Assembly (NCBI GenBank): GCA_016865505.2
Contig: AP025252.1
Coordinates: forward strand, 4,278,001-4,342,000
Reading direction: 5' to 3'
DNA: 64,000 nucleotides
Source: Bryobacterales bacterium F-183
GTDB taxonomy: Bacteria > Acidobacteriota > Terriglobia > Bryobacterales > Bryobacteraceae
Shown here: in pieces, positions 25,503 to 34,388 of the stretch
Layout: every line of letters starts with the position of its first letter
How positions within the stretch are numbered: the stretch's first letter is position 1
Translations under genes and position numbers: made by a program
Notes under the pieces: generated by a model
What the model saw: the letters and a program-made list of their open reading frames with translations, nothing else
Databases searched by the model: none
What the model was told of the DNA's origin: nothing

Positions 25503-27896
25503 TTGGCGCCCATTCTTTATCGGTACCCAGTACAAAAGTTTTGCACAGGGTCCAGTACTTTTTATACCAGACTCGTTTTGGCGTGTCACGAACTTTATCT
25601 ACTTTCCCCTCTAAAGTTATTGATAGTCCTACTCTTACTCCGAGGAGTACTCCTCGCCCAAGTTGTACCCGACGTGAATACCACGGCGCCAAAACCGGTC
25701 ATCCGGGTGGCATCAGACGAGTTACTGGTGCGGGCGGAGCAGCAGATTAACGAAGGTCCAGTGTGGAAGGGTCGTGGAATGGTAGAGATCCGCACCAATG
25801 ACATGATCCTTCGCGCCGATGAGATTGATTACGATAGGGATCGCGACTACGCCGAGGCCCGCGGCAACGTCCATTTCGAGAATCTCAAAAGCGGCGAAAA
25901 GATGGATTGCGAGAAGGCCGAGTACCAGTTGGACAAAGAGACCGGCCGCTTTTATAAGCCGAAAGGCACCTCGCCGGCTAAGATCGACGCCAGGCCCGGT
26001 CTTCTCGTCACTAGCAATCCCTTTTATTTTGAAGGGGAATGGGCAGAAAAGCTCAGGGAACAGAAGAAGGATGGCACCTTTCTGGATCGATACGTTTTGC
26101 ACAACGGATTCGTCACAGACTGCAAGATTCCCGACCCTGCCTGGATTCTGAAGGGTCCGAAGTTTGACATCATTCCGGGTGAGCGGGCTGTCGCCTACAA
26201 TACTTTCTATCGCCTGAAGGGTGTTCCGCTGTTTTTCAGCCCCGTCTTTTATAAGTCGCTGAAACGGCTACCCCGCCGGAGCGGTTTTCTGATGCCCAAC
26301 ATCGGCAATTCATCCCGCTTTGGATTCATGTTGGGTGGCGGCTACTACTGGGCCATCAATCGAAGCTATGACTTGATGTATCGTGGCCAATGGTTTACAA
26401 CCAGAGGACTTGCCAGCACAGTCGACTTTCGTGGCAAACCGACGCAGGGCTCCGAGTTCAACTTCTATCTATACGGCGTGAACGACAACGGGACCACTGT
26501 CGGCGATACAACCTACAAATATCCAGGCTTTTTCGCCCAGTTTAACGGCAAGGCTCGGCTCGGCAAGGGCTTCAACGCCTTCTCGCAGATCAACTACCTG
26601 AGTAGCTTTGCCTTTCGCCAGGAGTTTACACAGTCGTTCTTCGAGGCTATCTCCGCCGAGACGCACTCGGTTGCCTATATTGAGAAGCACTGGTCGACGT
26701 TTGGGCTCTACACCTCCTACCAGCGGGATGTGAATTTCCAAACAACCACGGAGGGCGACCAAGTGCTGCTGCGGAAGCTTCCGCAGGTGCAATTGCTCTC
26801 ACGGGACCGTAATGTAGCAAGTGAGAAACTGCCCGTATACGTTTCTTTTGATTCTACTTTTGGATTCCTCCATCGCAATCAACCACAGTTTCAAACACAA
26901 CAGTACGTCGACCGCGCGGATTTCCAGCCTCGAATCAGTACAGCGTTTCATTTGAAGGGGTTCACGCTGATTCCGAGCTTCAGTGTCCGGGGGACGCACT
27001 ATGGTGCGAGCTTCTCGCCAGATCGTCAAGTTTTAGATCAGGGAATATGGCGCAACTCTAGGGAAGCAATTGCCGAACTGATGTTTCCGTCGGTCGCCAA
27101 GATTGGAAAGATGCCGAAGCTTTTTGGTGGCGGCCAGTACAAGCACGTGGTGGAAGCTCGCGCCAGCGTTCGGCACTCCGCTGGCGTCAGAGACTTCAAT
27201 CAGGTTGTACTTTTCGACTCGGCAGACCTTGTGGCCAATTCCACCGAGGTTGAAGTTTCGCTTACCAATCGTCTGTATACAAAGGACAAAACCGGGAACG
27301 TCAAAGAGATCATGAGCTGGGAACTCTGGCAGCGCCGCTACCTCGATCCAACCTTCGGCGGCGCCATCGTCCCCGGCCGGCGTAATGTGGTGGACTCCTC
27401 TGTGGGCCTCACACCGTTCGCCTTTCTGGACGGCACGCGGCACTATTCCCCCATCGTGTCTTCCTTCCGATTGCAGCCGAATCGTATTGGTGTGGAATGG
27501 CGTTCCGATTACGATCCGATGCGAATGCGTTTTGTGAACAGTACCCTCACCGCGGACTCTCGCTGGTCTAACTATTATCTGTCTGCGGGGCACGCTCAGA
27601 TCCGCAGTTCGGACATTTTGAGTCCGAACTCCAATCAGTTTCGAGCTTCGGCTGGATGGGGAAACGAGAATCGCCGTGGAATCAATGTCGGCGCGTATGC
27701 ATCCTATGATTACCGAGTGAAACAGCTACAGTATGTTAGCGTACAGGTGACGAAGAATTGGGATTGCTGCGGGGTGAGCGTGCAGTATCGCAAGTTTGAC
27801 TTCGGTACCCGCCAGGAAAACCAGTTCAGAGTGGCATTTGCAGTAGCCAACATCGGTTCGTTCGGGACTCTTCGCCGCCAGGAACGGCTTTTTTAA
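25503..27896 (+). CDS. lptD: LPS-assembly outer-membrane protein LptD
   Basis: This is up to 797 residues. The hydrophobic stretch LLIVLLLLRGVLLAQ is the signal peptide, so the true start lies just before it, and the 35 residues ahead of it (opened by a TTG) are doubtful. An OstA/LptA-like domain follows (MILRADEIDYDRDRDYAEARG). Then comes the beta-barrel, starting near KGPKFDIIPGERAVAYNTFYRLKG-type strands and VPLFFSPVFYKSL, and ending RVAFAVANIGSFGTLRRQE. LptD inserts lipopolysaccharide into the outer leaflet with LptE. Its presence shows a diderm cell. Confidence 0.88.
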   Translation: MAPILYRYPVQKFCTGSSTFYTRLVLACHELYLLSPLKLLIVLLLLRGVLLAQVVPDVNTTAPKPVIRVASDELLVRAEQQINEGPVWKGRGMVEIRTNDMILRADEIDYDRDRDYAEARGNVHFENLKSGEKMDCEKAEYQLDKETGRFYKPKGTSPAKIDARPGLLVTSNPFYFEGEWAEKLREQKKDGTFLDRYVLHNGFVTDCKIPDPAWILKGPKFDIIPGERAVAYNTFYRLKGVPLFFSPVFYKSLKRLPRRSGFLMPNIGNSSRFGFMLGGGYYWAINRSYDLMYRGQWFTTRGLASTVDFRGKPTQGSEFNFYLYGVNDNGTTVGDTTYKYPGFFAQFNGKARLGKGFNAFSQINYLSSFAFRQEFTQSFFEAISAETHSVAYIEKHWSTFGLYTSYQRDVNFQTTTEGDQVLLRKLPQVQLLSRDRNVASEKLPVYVSFDSTFGFLHRNQPQFQTQQYVDRADFQPRISTAFHLKGFTLIPSFSVRGTHYGASFSPDRQVLDQGIWRNSREAIAELMFPSVAKIGKMPKLFGGGQYKHVVEARASVRHSAGVRDFNQVVLFDSADLVANSTEVEVSLTNRLYTKDKTGNVKEIMSWELWQRRYLDPTFGGAIVPGRRNVVDSSVGLTPFAFLDGTRHYSPIVSSFRLQPNRIGVEWRSDYDPMRMRFVNSTLTADSRWSNYYLSAGHAQIRSSDILSPNSNQFRASAGWGNENRRGINVGAYASYDYRVKQLQYVSVQVTKNWDCCGVSVQYRKFDFGTRQENQFRVAFAVANIGSFGTLRRQERLF
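25541..25568 (+). promoter_or_regulatory. Candidate sigma70 promoter for lptD
   Basis: TTGCAC (25541-25546) and TATACC (25563-25568) are separated by 16 bases in an AT-rich stretch before lptD. Two copies of CCAGTAC (25527-25533 and 25552-25558) lie around the -35 region. If this is the promoter, lptD translation must begin downstream of about 25575, not at TTG 25503. Confidence 0.4.
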
Positions 27897-27898
27897 GA

Positions 27899-29329
27899 AT
27901 GAAATTTTCAGATTCGTTTTTCGCAGTCCGGTTTGGGATCACCGAACGGGACCTGGAGCGATACCTCGCGGCGGCGCTGGATTCGGGCGGAGACTACGCC
28001 GATCTTTACTTCGAGTACCTCACTACCACCAGCATCAGCATGGATGAGTCGATTGTGAAGAGCGCTACACAGGGCGTCACAATGGGCGTTGGTGTCCGCG
28101 TGATCTCCGGGGAGAAAACTGGATACGCATATTCGGAGGACCTGTCGCCGGAGAAGGTCCTGCAGGCCGCAGCGGTGGCTGCGCGAATCGCCTCGGCGCC
28201 ATCCCGGGTGGACAAGGTTGGGCTGGACGAGGCGCCGCGACGCAATCTGTACCCGGTAGTGGCCGCTTCGAGCGACGCGAGTTTGCACGAGCGGGTTGGC
28301 CTGGTGTTGCGTGCTGATGCTGCCGCTCGTGCTGCTGATGCTCGCGTCTTCCAGGCGTCGGTGGCGTACGTGGATGCGCTCAAGCATGTGCTCGTCGCAA
28401 CCTCCGAAGGCGCGCTCAGCTATGACCGGCAGCCGATGACTCGCATGAACGTATCCGTGCTGGCACGCGAGGGCAACGGAGTGCCACAACAGGGGTATTC
28501 CGGCGGCGGCGGCAGAGTCGGACTGGAGTTTTTTGCCGAAAGAACACCCGAGTCGTTTGCGGTGGAAGCGGTTCGCCAGGCGCTGGTGCAGTTGGACGCG
28601 GTGGAAGCGCCGGCTGGGGAGACGACGGTGGTGTTGGGGTCGGGTTGGCCCGGCATTCTGCTTCATGAGGCCGTAGGCCATGGTTTGGAAGCGGACTTCA
28701 ATCGTAAAAAGGTATCCGCGTTTTCGGATCGCGTGGGGCAGCAGGTGGCGAGCAAGCTTTGTACGGTGATCGACGACGGGACGATGGACAGCCGCCGCGG
28801 TTCGCTCAACGTTGACGATGAAGGAGTGATGTCGCAGCAGAACGTCCTCATCGAGGACGGGATCCTGCGCGGCTACCTGACCGATAAGCTCTCCGAACGG
28901 ATTACCGGGACGCGATCCACAGGCAGCGGACGGCGCGAGAGCTACCAACACATCCCTATGCCGCGTATGACAAACACGTTCATGCGGGCAGGGGAGAGCG
29001 ATCCGGAAGAGATCATCCGGTCGGTGGAGAAGGGAATTTACTGCGCGAACTTTGGCGGCGGACAGGTGGACATCACCAGTGGCAACTTTGTATTCGATGC
29101 TACGGAAAGCTACCTGATCGAGAACGGCAAGGTGACTCGTCCAGTGCGCGGTGCGACGTTGATTGGCAATGGTCCTGAGGCGTTAAAGTGGGTGAGCATG
29201 GTGGGCAACGACCTGGCGCTGGACCAGGGCGTCGGCGTTTGCGGCAAGGCGGGACAGCATGTGCCGGTTGGCGTCGGAATTCCGACGGTCCGGATCGATC
29301 GTATGACGGTGGGCGGGACTGCCAAATGA
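27899..29329 (+). CDS. tldD: TldD metalloprotease subunit
   Basis: This 476-residue protein has the TldD zinc motif HEAVGHG (HExxxH, His256, Glu257, His261). Other family regions are GVRVISGEKTGYAYSEDL near the N-terminus, and VGNDLALDQGVGVCGKAGQ plus VPVGVGIPTVRIDRMTVGG at the end. TldD with TldE/PmbA forms a heterodimeric protease with an enclosed chamber that degrades unfolded peptides and matures microcin B17-type peptides in other bacteria. It starts two bases after lptD. Its stop overlaps the partner's start (ATGA), matching heterodimer production. Confidence 0.92.
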   Translation: MKFSDSFFAVRFGITERDLERYLAAALDSGGDYADLYFEYLTTTSISMDESIVKSATQGVTMGVGVRVISGEKTGYAYSEDLSPEKVLQAAAVAARIASAPSRVDKVGLDEAPRRNLYPVVAASSDASLHERVGLVLRADAAARAADARVFQASVAYVDALKHVLVATSEGALSYDRQPMTRMNVSVLAREGNGVPQQGYSGGGGRVGLEFFAERTPESFAVEAVRQALVQLDAVEAPAGETTVVLGSGWPGILLHEAVGHGLEADFNRKKVSAFSDRVGQQVASKLCTVIDDGTMDSRRGSLNVDDEGVMSQQNVLIEDGILRGYLTDKLSERITGTRSTGSGRRESYQHIPMPRMTNTFMRAGESDPEEIIRSVEKGIYCANFGGGQVDITSGNFVFDATESYLIENGKVTRPVRGATLIGNGPEALKWVSMVGNDLALDQGVGVCGKAGQHVPVGVGIPTVRIDRMTVGGTAK

Positions 29330-30678
29330 CCGGGGCGGAACTGGAACAGATTGCGCAACGCGCGGTTCAGAAAGCCCTTGAGTTGGGCGCCGACGACGCC
29401 GAGGTGACCCTATCGCAGGGCAGCCAGTTTTCTGTGAGCCTGCGGATGGGCGAGATCGAAAAGCTGAAGCAGTCCGGGTCGAGCGGGGCTGGGATTCGCG
29501 TTCTGCGAGGCAAGCGGACGGGGTCGGGATATACCTCTGATCTGACAGCCGACGGTATAGAAAAAATGGTGGTGTCCGCGATTGAGATCGCGGCGATCAC
29601 CACCGAGGATCCCCACGCCGGGATGCCCGACGCGGCGGACCTTGGCAAGATCGAAACCGACTTGCAGATGTACTACGACGATGTGTTGTCGCTCACTCCC
29701 GATGAGCGAATCCAACTGGCGCGCAAGGCGGAGGAGACGGCGCTGGCCTACGATGCGCGGATTACGAATTCCGATGGCGCAGGGTTCGGGTCTGGCGAAG
29801 GAGTCCGCGTGTTCGCCAACTCGCGGGGCTTTTCCGGCAACTACCGGTATACGAGTTGTTCGTTGTACGCCACGCCAGTGGCTAAGGATGGCGCGTCGAT
29901 GGAGCGCGACTCTTGGGGGTCGACGGCGCGGAGCATCGCCAAGCTGGAAAGCCCGGAAGAGGTGGGTCGAGTGGCCGGGGAACGCGTGATCCGGCGACTG
30001 CACGCCCGCAAGGTGGCGACCCAAAAGTGTCCGGTGGTCTTTGACCGTCGCATGGCGGGCGGCTTTATTGGGCATCTGTTTGAGGCAGTGAACGGTACGT
30101 CGATTTACCGCAAGAGTTCGTTTCTGGCCGGCAAGATCGGCGAGCGCGTGGCGTCCGAACATCTGACGCTGATCGACGACCCGACGATTCCCGGTCTCTT
30201 CGGCAGCTACCCGTTTGACGACGAGGGCGTGCCGGGGCGTCGCAAGACGATCATCCGCAATGGCGTGCTCGAAAGCTATCTGCTGAACACATACTGCGCG
30301 AAGAAGTTGGACATGAAGACCACTGGCAATGCGTCCCGTGGCTTGAGTGGCAATGCCGGGGTGGGGATCGGGAACTTCTATCTGGAGCCTGGGACAAAGA
30401 CCGATGTCGAGCTCATTCGCAGCATCCCCAACGGACTCTATGTGACGGAACTCATCGGGTCCGGCGTGAGTGTGGTGACTGGCGATTACTCGCGAGGCGC
30501 GGCCGGTGTCTGGATCGAGAACGGCGAACTGGCATATCCTGTTCATGAGATCACCATCGCGGGCAATTTACGCGAGATGTTGATGGCGATTGAGGCCGTG
30601 GGTTCTGACCTGGAGTTTCGTTCCTCGATTGCCTCGCCGACGCTGGTGATTGGGGAGATGACCGTCAGTGGCAAATAG
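29326..30678 (+). CDS. pmbA: TldE/PmbA protease subunit
   Basis: The start is ATG 29326 (MTGAELEQIAQ), overlapping the tldD stop by four bases. It has 450 residues, as usual for PmbA. It lacks the HExxxH zinc motif, as expected for the non-catalytic partner. Instead it has the PmbA features GGFIGHLFEAVNGTSIYRKSSFL in part, VPGRRKTIIRNGVLESYLL and GNAGVGIGNFYLEPG. No small precursor peptide gene was seen next to the pair. Confidence 0.9.
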   Translation: MTGAELEQIAQRAVQKALELGADDAEVTLSQGSQFSVSLRMGEIEKLKQSGSSGAGIRVLRGKRTGSGYTSDLTADGIEKMVVSAIEIAAITTEDPHAGMPDAADLGKIETDLQMYYDDVLSLTPDERIQLARKAEETALAYDARITNSDGAGFGSGEGVRVFANSRGFSGNYRYTSCSLYATPVAKDGASMERDSWGSTARSIAKLESPEEVGRVAGERVIRRLHARKVATQKCPVVFDRRMAGGFIGHLFEAVNGTSIYRKSSFLAGKIGERVASEHLTLIDDPTIPGLFGSYPFDDEGVPGRRKTIIRNGVLESYLLNTYCAKKLDMKTTGNASRGLSGNAGVGIGNFYLEPGTKTDVELIRSIPNGLYVTELIGSGVSVVTGDYSRGAAGVWIENGELAYPVHEITIAGNLREMLMAIEAVGSDLEFRSSIASPTLVIGEMTVSGK

Positions 30679-31135
30679 CAAACCTGCCCCATCGTCGAGC
30701 AATGCGTGGATCGTCGCCGTCGTTATGGCCGCGGTGATTGCGACGGGCGTCGTGCTGTGGGCGAAGATGGCAAGGGAGTCCCAGAAAGCTCCGATCGCGC
30801 TGACGGACGATGCCAAGAAGTACGTCGCGAACCTGAAGATTTCGGATGTCGAGATGAAGGCTGCCGAAAGCTACATGAAGCAGACGGTGGTGGAGATCAC
30901 GGGCAAGATCAAGAACACGGGTCCACGCGGGGTTCGCATCGTGGATCTGAACTGCACGTTCTACGACGGGTACAACCAGATCGTATTGAAAGAGCGTGTG
31001 TCGATCGTACGGGAGAAGATGGGTGGTCTGGCGCCGGAGGAAGAGAAGCCGTTCCGATTGCCGTTTGATACGGTGCCCGAGTCCTGGAATCAGGCGATGC
31101 CGAGTTTGGTGATCGCGGGGATTGAGTTTCAGTAG
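30668..31135 (+). CDS. Membrane-anchored protein with FxLYD/DUF2393-like domain
   Basis: This 155-residue protein starts at GTG 30668 (MANSKPAPSSS) and overlaps the pmbA end by 11 bases. It has one N-terminal transmembrane segment (AWIVAVVMAAVIATGVVLWA). A periplasmic beta-sandwich-like domain follows (LKISDVEMKAAESYMKQTVV, ITGKIKNTGPRGVRIVDLNC), which resembles FxLYD/DUF2393-type domains of unknown function. Translational overlap suggests it belongs to the lptD-tldD-pmbA transcript. Confidence 0.7.
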   Translation: MANSKPAPSSSNAWIVAVVMAAVIATGVVLWAKMARESQKAPIALTDDAKKYVANLKISDVEMKAAESYMKQTVVEITGKIKNTGPRGVRIVDLNCTFYDGYNQIVLKERVSIVREKMGGLAPEEEKPFRLPFDTVPESWNQAMPSLVIAGIEFQ

Positions 31136-32188
31136 CTAGGCCGCGGCTCGACGCTGGCCCTTATAAAATTGCTTCACCAGCACCATCGTTAGCTTTTCGC
31201 CCATCTTCAAACTCTGTACACCTGAGCCCACTACACGAAACAGTGCGCGATCGGTATACCCTTGGAGCACCGCGGGATGGATGTAGTAACTGCGACAGGT
31301 CGCCGGGCGATTTGCGAGCTTCGACGCCGTGTTCTTCACTGCGGCCGCTACCCGGCGCTTTACCTCTGTCGCCGTTTCCGCAGGACCCGCTGCCGCCAAC
31401 TCCATCAACGCTGTCACCGTGCCGTGCCAGGTGCGAAAGTCCTTTGCGGTGAACTCCTGGCCGGAGATCTCGCGCAGATAGGCGTTGACGTCGGACGAGT
31501 CGAGAGGCTTAAAGTCGCCGTTCTCGTCTTTGTATTGAAATAACTCTTCACCGGGCAGATCCTGCGATTTCTTGACGATTTTGGCCAGTTTCGGATCCGT
31601 TAGCATACAGTCCCGCTCGACACCGCTCTTGCCGCGGAACTGGAACCGGATCTTGCCACCGCGCTGTACGGTGACGTGTTCGTCCCTCAACGTGGTCAGT
31701 CCGTAGCTATCGTTGTCCCGTGCGTACTCGTTGTTACCGACGCGGATGCAGGTGTCGTCCAACAGCTTGACCACGGTGGCGCACATCTTTCGCTTGGGCA
31801 GGGAATTGAGCTTGAGGTCCCGTAGAACGGTACGGCGGATTTTTGGAAGCGCCTTGCCGAAATCGAGAATGTGCTGGAACTTGTTCAGGTCCCGAACCTC
31901 TCGGAAGCGATCGTGATAGCGGTACTGCTTGCGTCCCTTGGCATCGCGGCCCACGGCTTGGATGTGACCTTTGGCATCGGGGCAGATCCAAACGTGTTCC
32001 CAGGCTGGCGGGATGACAAGCTTCTGGATTCGATCGAGGGTCGCGCGATCTTTCACCATGCGCTGTCCGTTCGACTCGTCGAAGTACACGAAGCCCTTGC
32101 CACGGCGGCGGCGGACGATGCCTGGGCGGGTGTCGCTGACATAGCGGAGTCCTGCATTCTTTGCTTCTTCGGGACCGGTAGCGTTCAC
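31136..32188 (-). CDS. DNA topoisomerase IB, bacterial (poxvirus-like) type
   Basis: This 350-residue protein starts at GTG 32188, with AGGA upstream. The N-terminal domain runs to about residue 105. The catalytic domain has the conserved set: Arg149 in DTCIRVGNNEYA, Lys187 in RFQFRGKSGVER, Arg252 in FRTWHGT, and the nucleophilic Tyr302 with His304 in CRSYYIHPAVL. It relaxes positive and negative supercoils through a 3'-phosphotyrosyl intermediate. Length matches the usual bacterial form. It is divergent from the frameshifted gene at 32256. Confidence 0.92.
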   Translation of the reverse strand: MNATGPEEAKNAGLRYVSDTRPGIVRRRRGKGFVYFDESNGQRMVKDRATLDRIQKLVIPPAWEHVWICPDAKGHIQAVGRDAKGRKQYRYHDRFREVRDLNKFQHILDFGKALPKIRRTVLRDLKLNSLPKRKMCATVVKLLDDTCIRVGNNEYARDNDSYGLTTLRDEHVTVQRGGKIRFQFRGKSGVERDCMLTDPKLAKIVKKSQDLPGEELFQYKDENGDFKPLDSSDVNAYLREISGQEFTAKDFRTWHGTVTALMELAAAGPAETATEVKRRVAAAVKNTASKLANRPATCRSYYIHPAVLQGYTDRALFRVVGSGVQSLKMGEKLTMVLVKQFYKGQRRAAA

Positions 32189-32255
32189 TGGCCATTAGAT
32201 CCTGGATGGCGAAAAGCTGTTTCTGCACGCGCCGCTGTCGGGTAAGCTTGGACCT

Positions 32256-33777
32256 ATGACGGTCGTTCTTGTTTGCACGCTACTTGCACAAGCGATCCCG
32301 CAAGGTCCCGATCCCATATCGATTCTGGTGGACCAGGTCCGATCGACACCGCCAGAGGTCCAGGCGGACCTGTTGATCCGCATTGCCAGTCGTCCGAAAG
32401 CAGGTTCGCGCAAGGCTCGTGTGGCGATGCTGGAGGAGGCGTTTCAAGTAGCAGCTGGCGCGCAGGAGAAATGGCCGCTGCGGCAGTTTAACGGCGGGAC
32501 GGACTCGCTTTCCGGTGCGACGCGCCGTGCCTTTGCTAGGGGCATCGATACGATGTCGCTGCAGTCTCGCGCGGTGACGGCTCTTACCGATTTGGATCGT
32601 GATCGCGCCGTGGAACTCGCCTCGTCGATCGTGGTCAGCGAGGTTGCCCTGCGTTCCTGTGGCGATTGGTTCACGTACGACTTTTCGCATCTCTATCGAA
32701 TGAAGAGCCGCCTGGGAGTGGACGTTCCACTGATCGCCACACCGCGCCACTTTTGCGGAGGTCGCGCCCTTTGCGGAGTGGATCAGCGGATTGCCAGTGG
32801 ACGAGCGCCTGGAGAAGGCTCGCAACCTTGCGACGTGGATCCGAAGTGCGTCATCAGATTGGCATGGATTGCTGGCATCGCTTTACGATCTGGGCGAGGC
32901 GCTGCCGAAACTCGCGGCGACTCTCCCGCCTGAGGCTCGGATGGAGTTAGCAAGCGCCTTGCATGCCGCTGTCACGGCGTATTTGGATCGCGACTGGTGC
33001 GGCATTCGGGACAACGGGCAGGATGCGCCGGGCATGTTGATTGCGTTCTACGATACCGCCGCTGCATCAATTGTGGGTTCCGACCACACGGTTGCCGCTA
33101 TCGAACGCAAAGGCGTACGAGGCAAGGCCGGAGAGGCTCGCGAATCGGATCGCTTTTGGCTTAGCGCGGGCGCTGGCACCAACTTGTACGGCCGCATGAT
33201 CGACTTGCTGGTGAAGATCGACGCTGCAACAAAGAAGTCCCCAGAATGGATTCGCCAGACCAATGAGCTGTACGATGCGTTGCGCGCGTGGGATGGGTCG
33301 GACCGGGAAGACAAGACCATCTACTTTCTGGAGAAGTGCGTCCTGTATCGGGCGTTTGTTACCTCGGCGGTGCAGGTGGGACCATTCACGGGCAAAACAG
33401 AGGCGGATTACCACGCGTACATGGACTCTCGCAAGGACCTGCCGCCGATGCCGGAACGGGGTCGTGCACTTCGCGATGCTGTAGCGTGGCTCGACAGCAG
33501 CGCCGGGCATCGCGTGTATGAACAGCGTCGCGTCTACTGGCTGGGGCAGCTGTTTTCCCTTCTCACGGCAGCCGAGAGCGCCGGGCTCGACAAGGGCGAA
33601 CTCAGCGACTTGCTACTGTCCGCGAAGCACCCGGTGTTGAACGTCTACGGCAGCGCGTTACGGATTCCAGGTGCTGATGCCGTGTTAGGTCAGCGGGATC
33701 ACTTCAACGGGCAGATCCTCTTCGCTTTTCTTGCGCTTCCGCCACTTTCCCGTTGGCTCGTCGCGAATCCACATTAG
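32256..33777 (+). pseudogene. Exported protein of unknown function, interrupted by a one-base frameshift
   Basis: Two reading frames overlap at 32734-32933. The first (from 32256) starts with a short signal-like segment (MTVVLVCTLLAQA) and is helical up to VDVPLIATPRHF. The second resumes as FAEVAPFAEWISGLPVDERL and runs to 33777. Removing one T from the run at 32751-32754 joins them into one protein of about 506 residues, reading PRHFAEVAPFAEW. This may be a sequencing error in a homopolymer or a genuine inactivation. The helical, charged composition suggests a repeat scaffold; I do not recognise a family. The last 93 bases overlap the convergent gene, which is unusually long. Confidence 0.6.
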
Positions 33778-34362
33778 CGGACGATACTCGATTGGTTTGT
33801 CGGCGGAAACAAAGTGTTTGGCACTTCGCATGGCTTCCTTAACGCAATTCAAGGCCATCGCATTTCCTGGATTCTGATTTTCGTTGAATCGCAAAAACTC
33901 GCGGTTCAACACTTCGAGGATCTTCATGCGCCGTAACTCTTCATCATTTAACCCGGTAAAGAATGGATCAAATACAGAGCCGTAATCATCGCTACGGGCC
34001 TCGCCCAACGGCCCTTCTACCAGGTTCCATTCGGGCCAAACGGCTTGTTCCAGCACCGGAGTGTAATGAAATGTTTCCAACGCAGCGACTACAAAGTGGC
34101 TGGAATGCTGTTGCGCAGCGTGCCCGGCGCGCATCCTTTGGATGAAACCTTTAGGATCGGCAAGTGACGGATAGAAGAGTCGTAAATGGTGATAAACCGC
34201 CTCTTGGGCCTCACCCAGGTTTGTTCGGGTGAGCGATGTTACCAGACAATTCCAGGTTTGCAGCAACACCGCATCAGGAATCACGTGATGAAAGCTCATT
34301 CCACGCCTTGGTGTCCAGCGGCGCGGCCTATCAACCTCAGTGGCAGTAAGGTTTTTTACCAT
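33685..34362 (-). CDS. Orphan protein with an N-terminal His-His motif
   Basis: This 225-residue protein has no signal peptide. AAGG lies seven bases before ATG 34362. Near the N-terminus is RRGMSFHHVIPDAVLLQTWN, whose HHVIP core resembles the start of HNH/His-Me finger nucleases such as those in polymorphic toxins. The rest (for example NREFLRFNENQNPGNAMALN) is not recognisable, and a complete nuclease motif set is not evident. The region 33.8-34.4 kb is visibly AT-richer than its neighbours and contains rarer codons, which suggests transfer. Function unknown. Confidence 0.6.
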   Translation of the reverse strand: MVKNLTATEVDRPRRWTPRRGMSFHHVIPDAVLLQTWNCLVTSLTRTNLGEAQEAVYHHLRLFYPSLADPKGFIQRMRAGHAAQQHSSHFVVAALETFHYTPVLEQAVWPEWNLVEGPLGEARSDDYGSVFDPFFTGLNDEELRRMKILEVLNREFLRFNENQNPGNAMALNCVKEAMRSAKHFVSADKPIEYRPLMWIRDEPTGKWRKRKKSEEDLPVEVIPLT

Positions 34363-34376
34363 ATGGCTACCTTACT
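34345..34376 (-). promoter_or_regulatory. Inverted repeat that could mask the ribosome-binding site of the orphan gene
   Basis: Perfect 7-bp arms AGTAAGG (34345-34351) and CCTTACT (34370-34376) lie across the start of the minus-strand gene. In its mRNA the AGTAAGG ribosome-binding site can pair with CCTTACT located in codons 5-7, enclosing the ATG. Confidence 0.4.
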
Positions 34377-34388
34377 ACTTGTTGTGAC

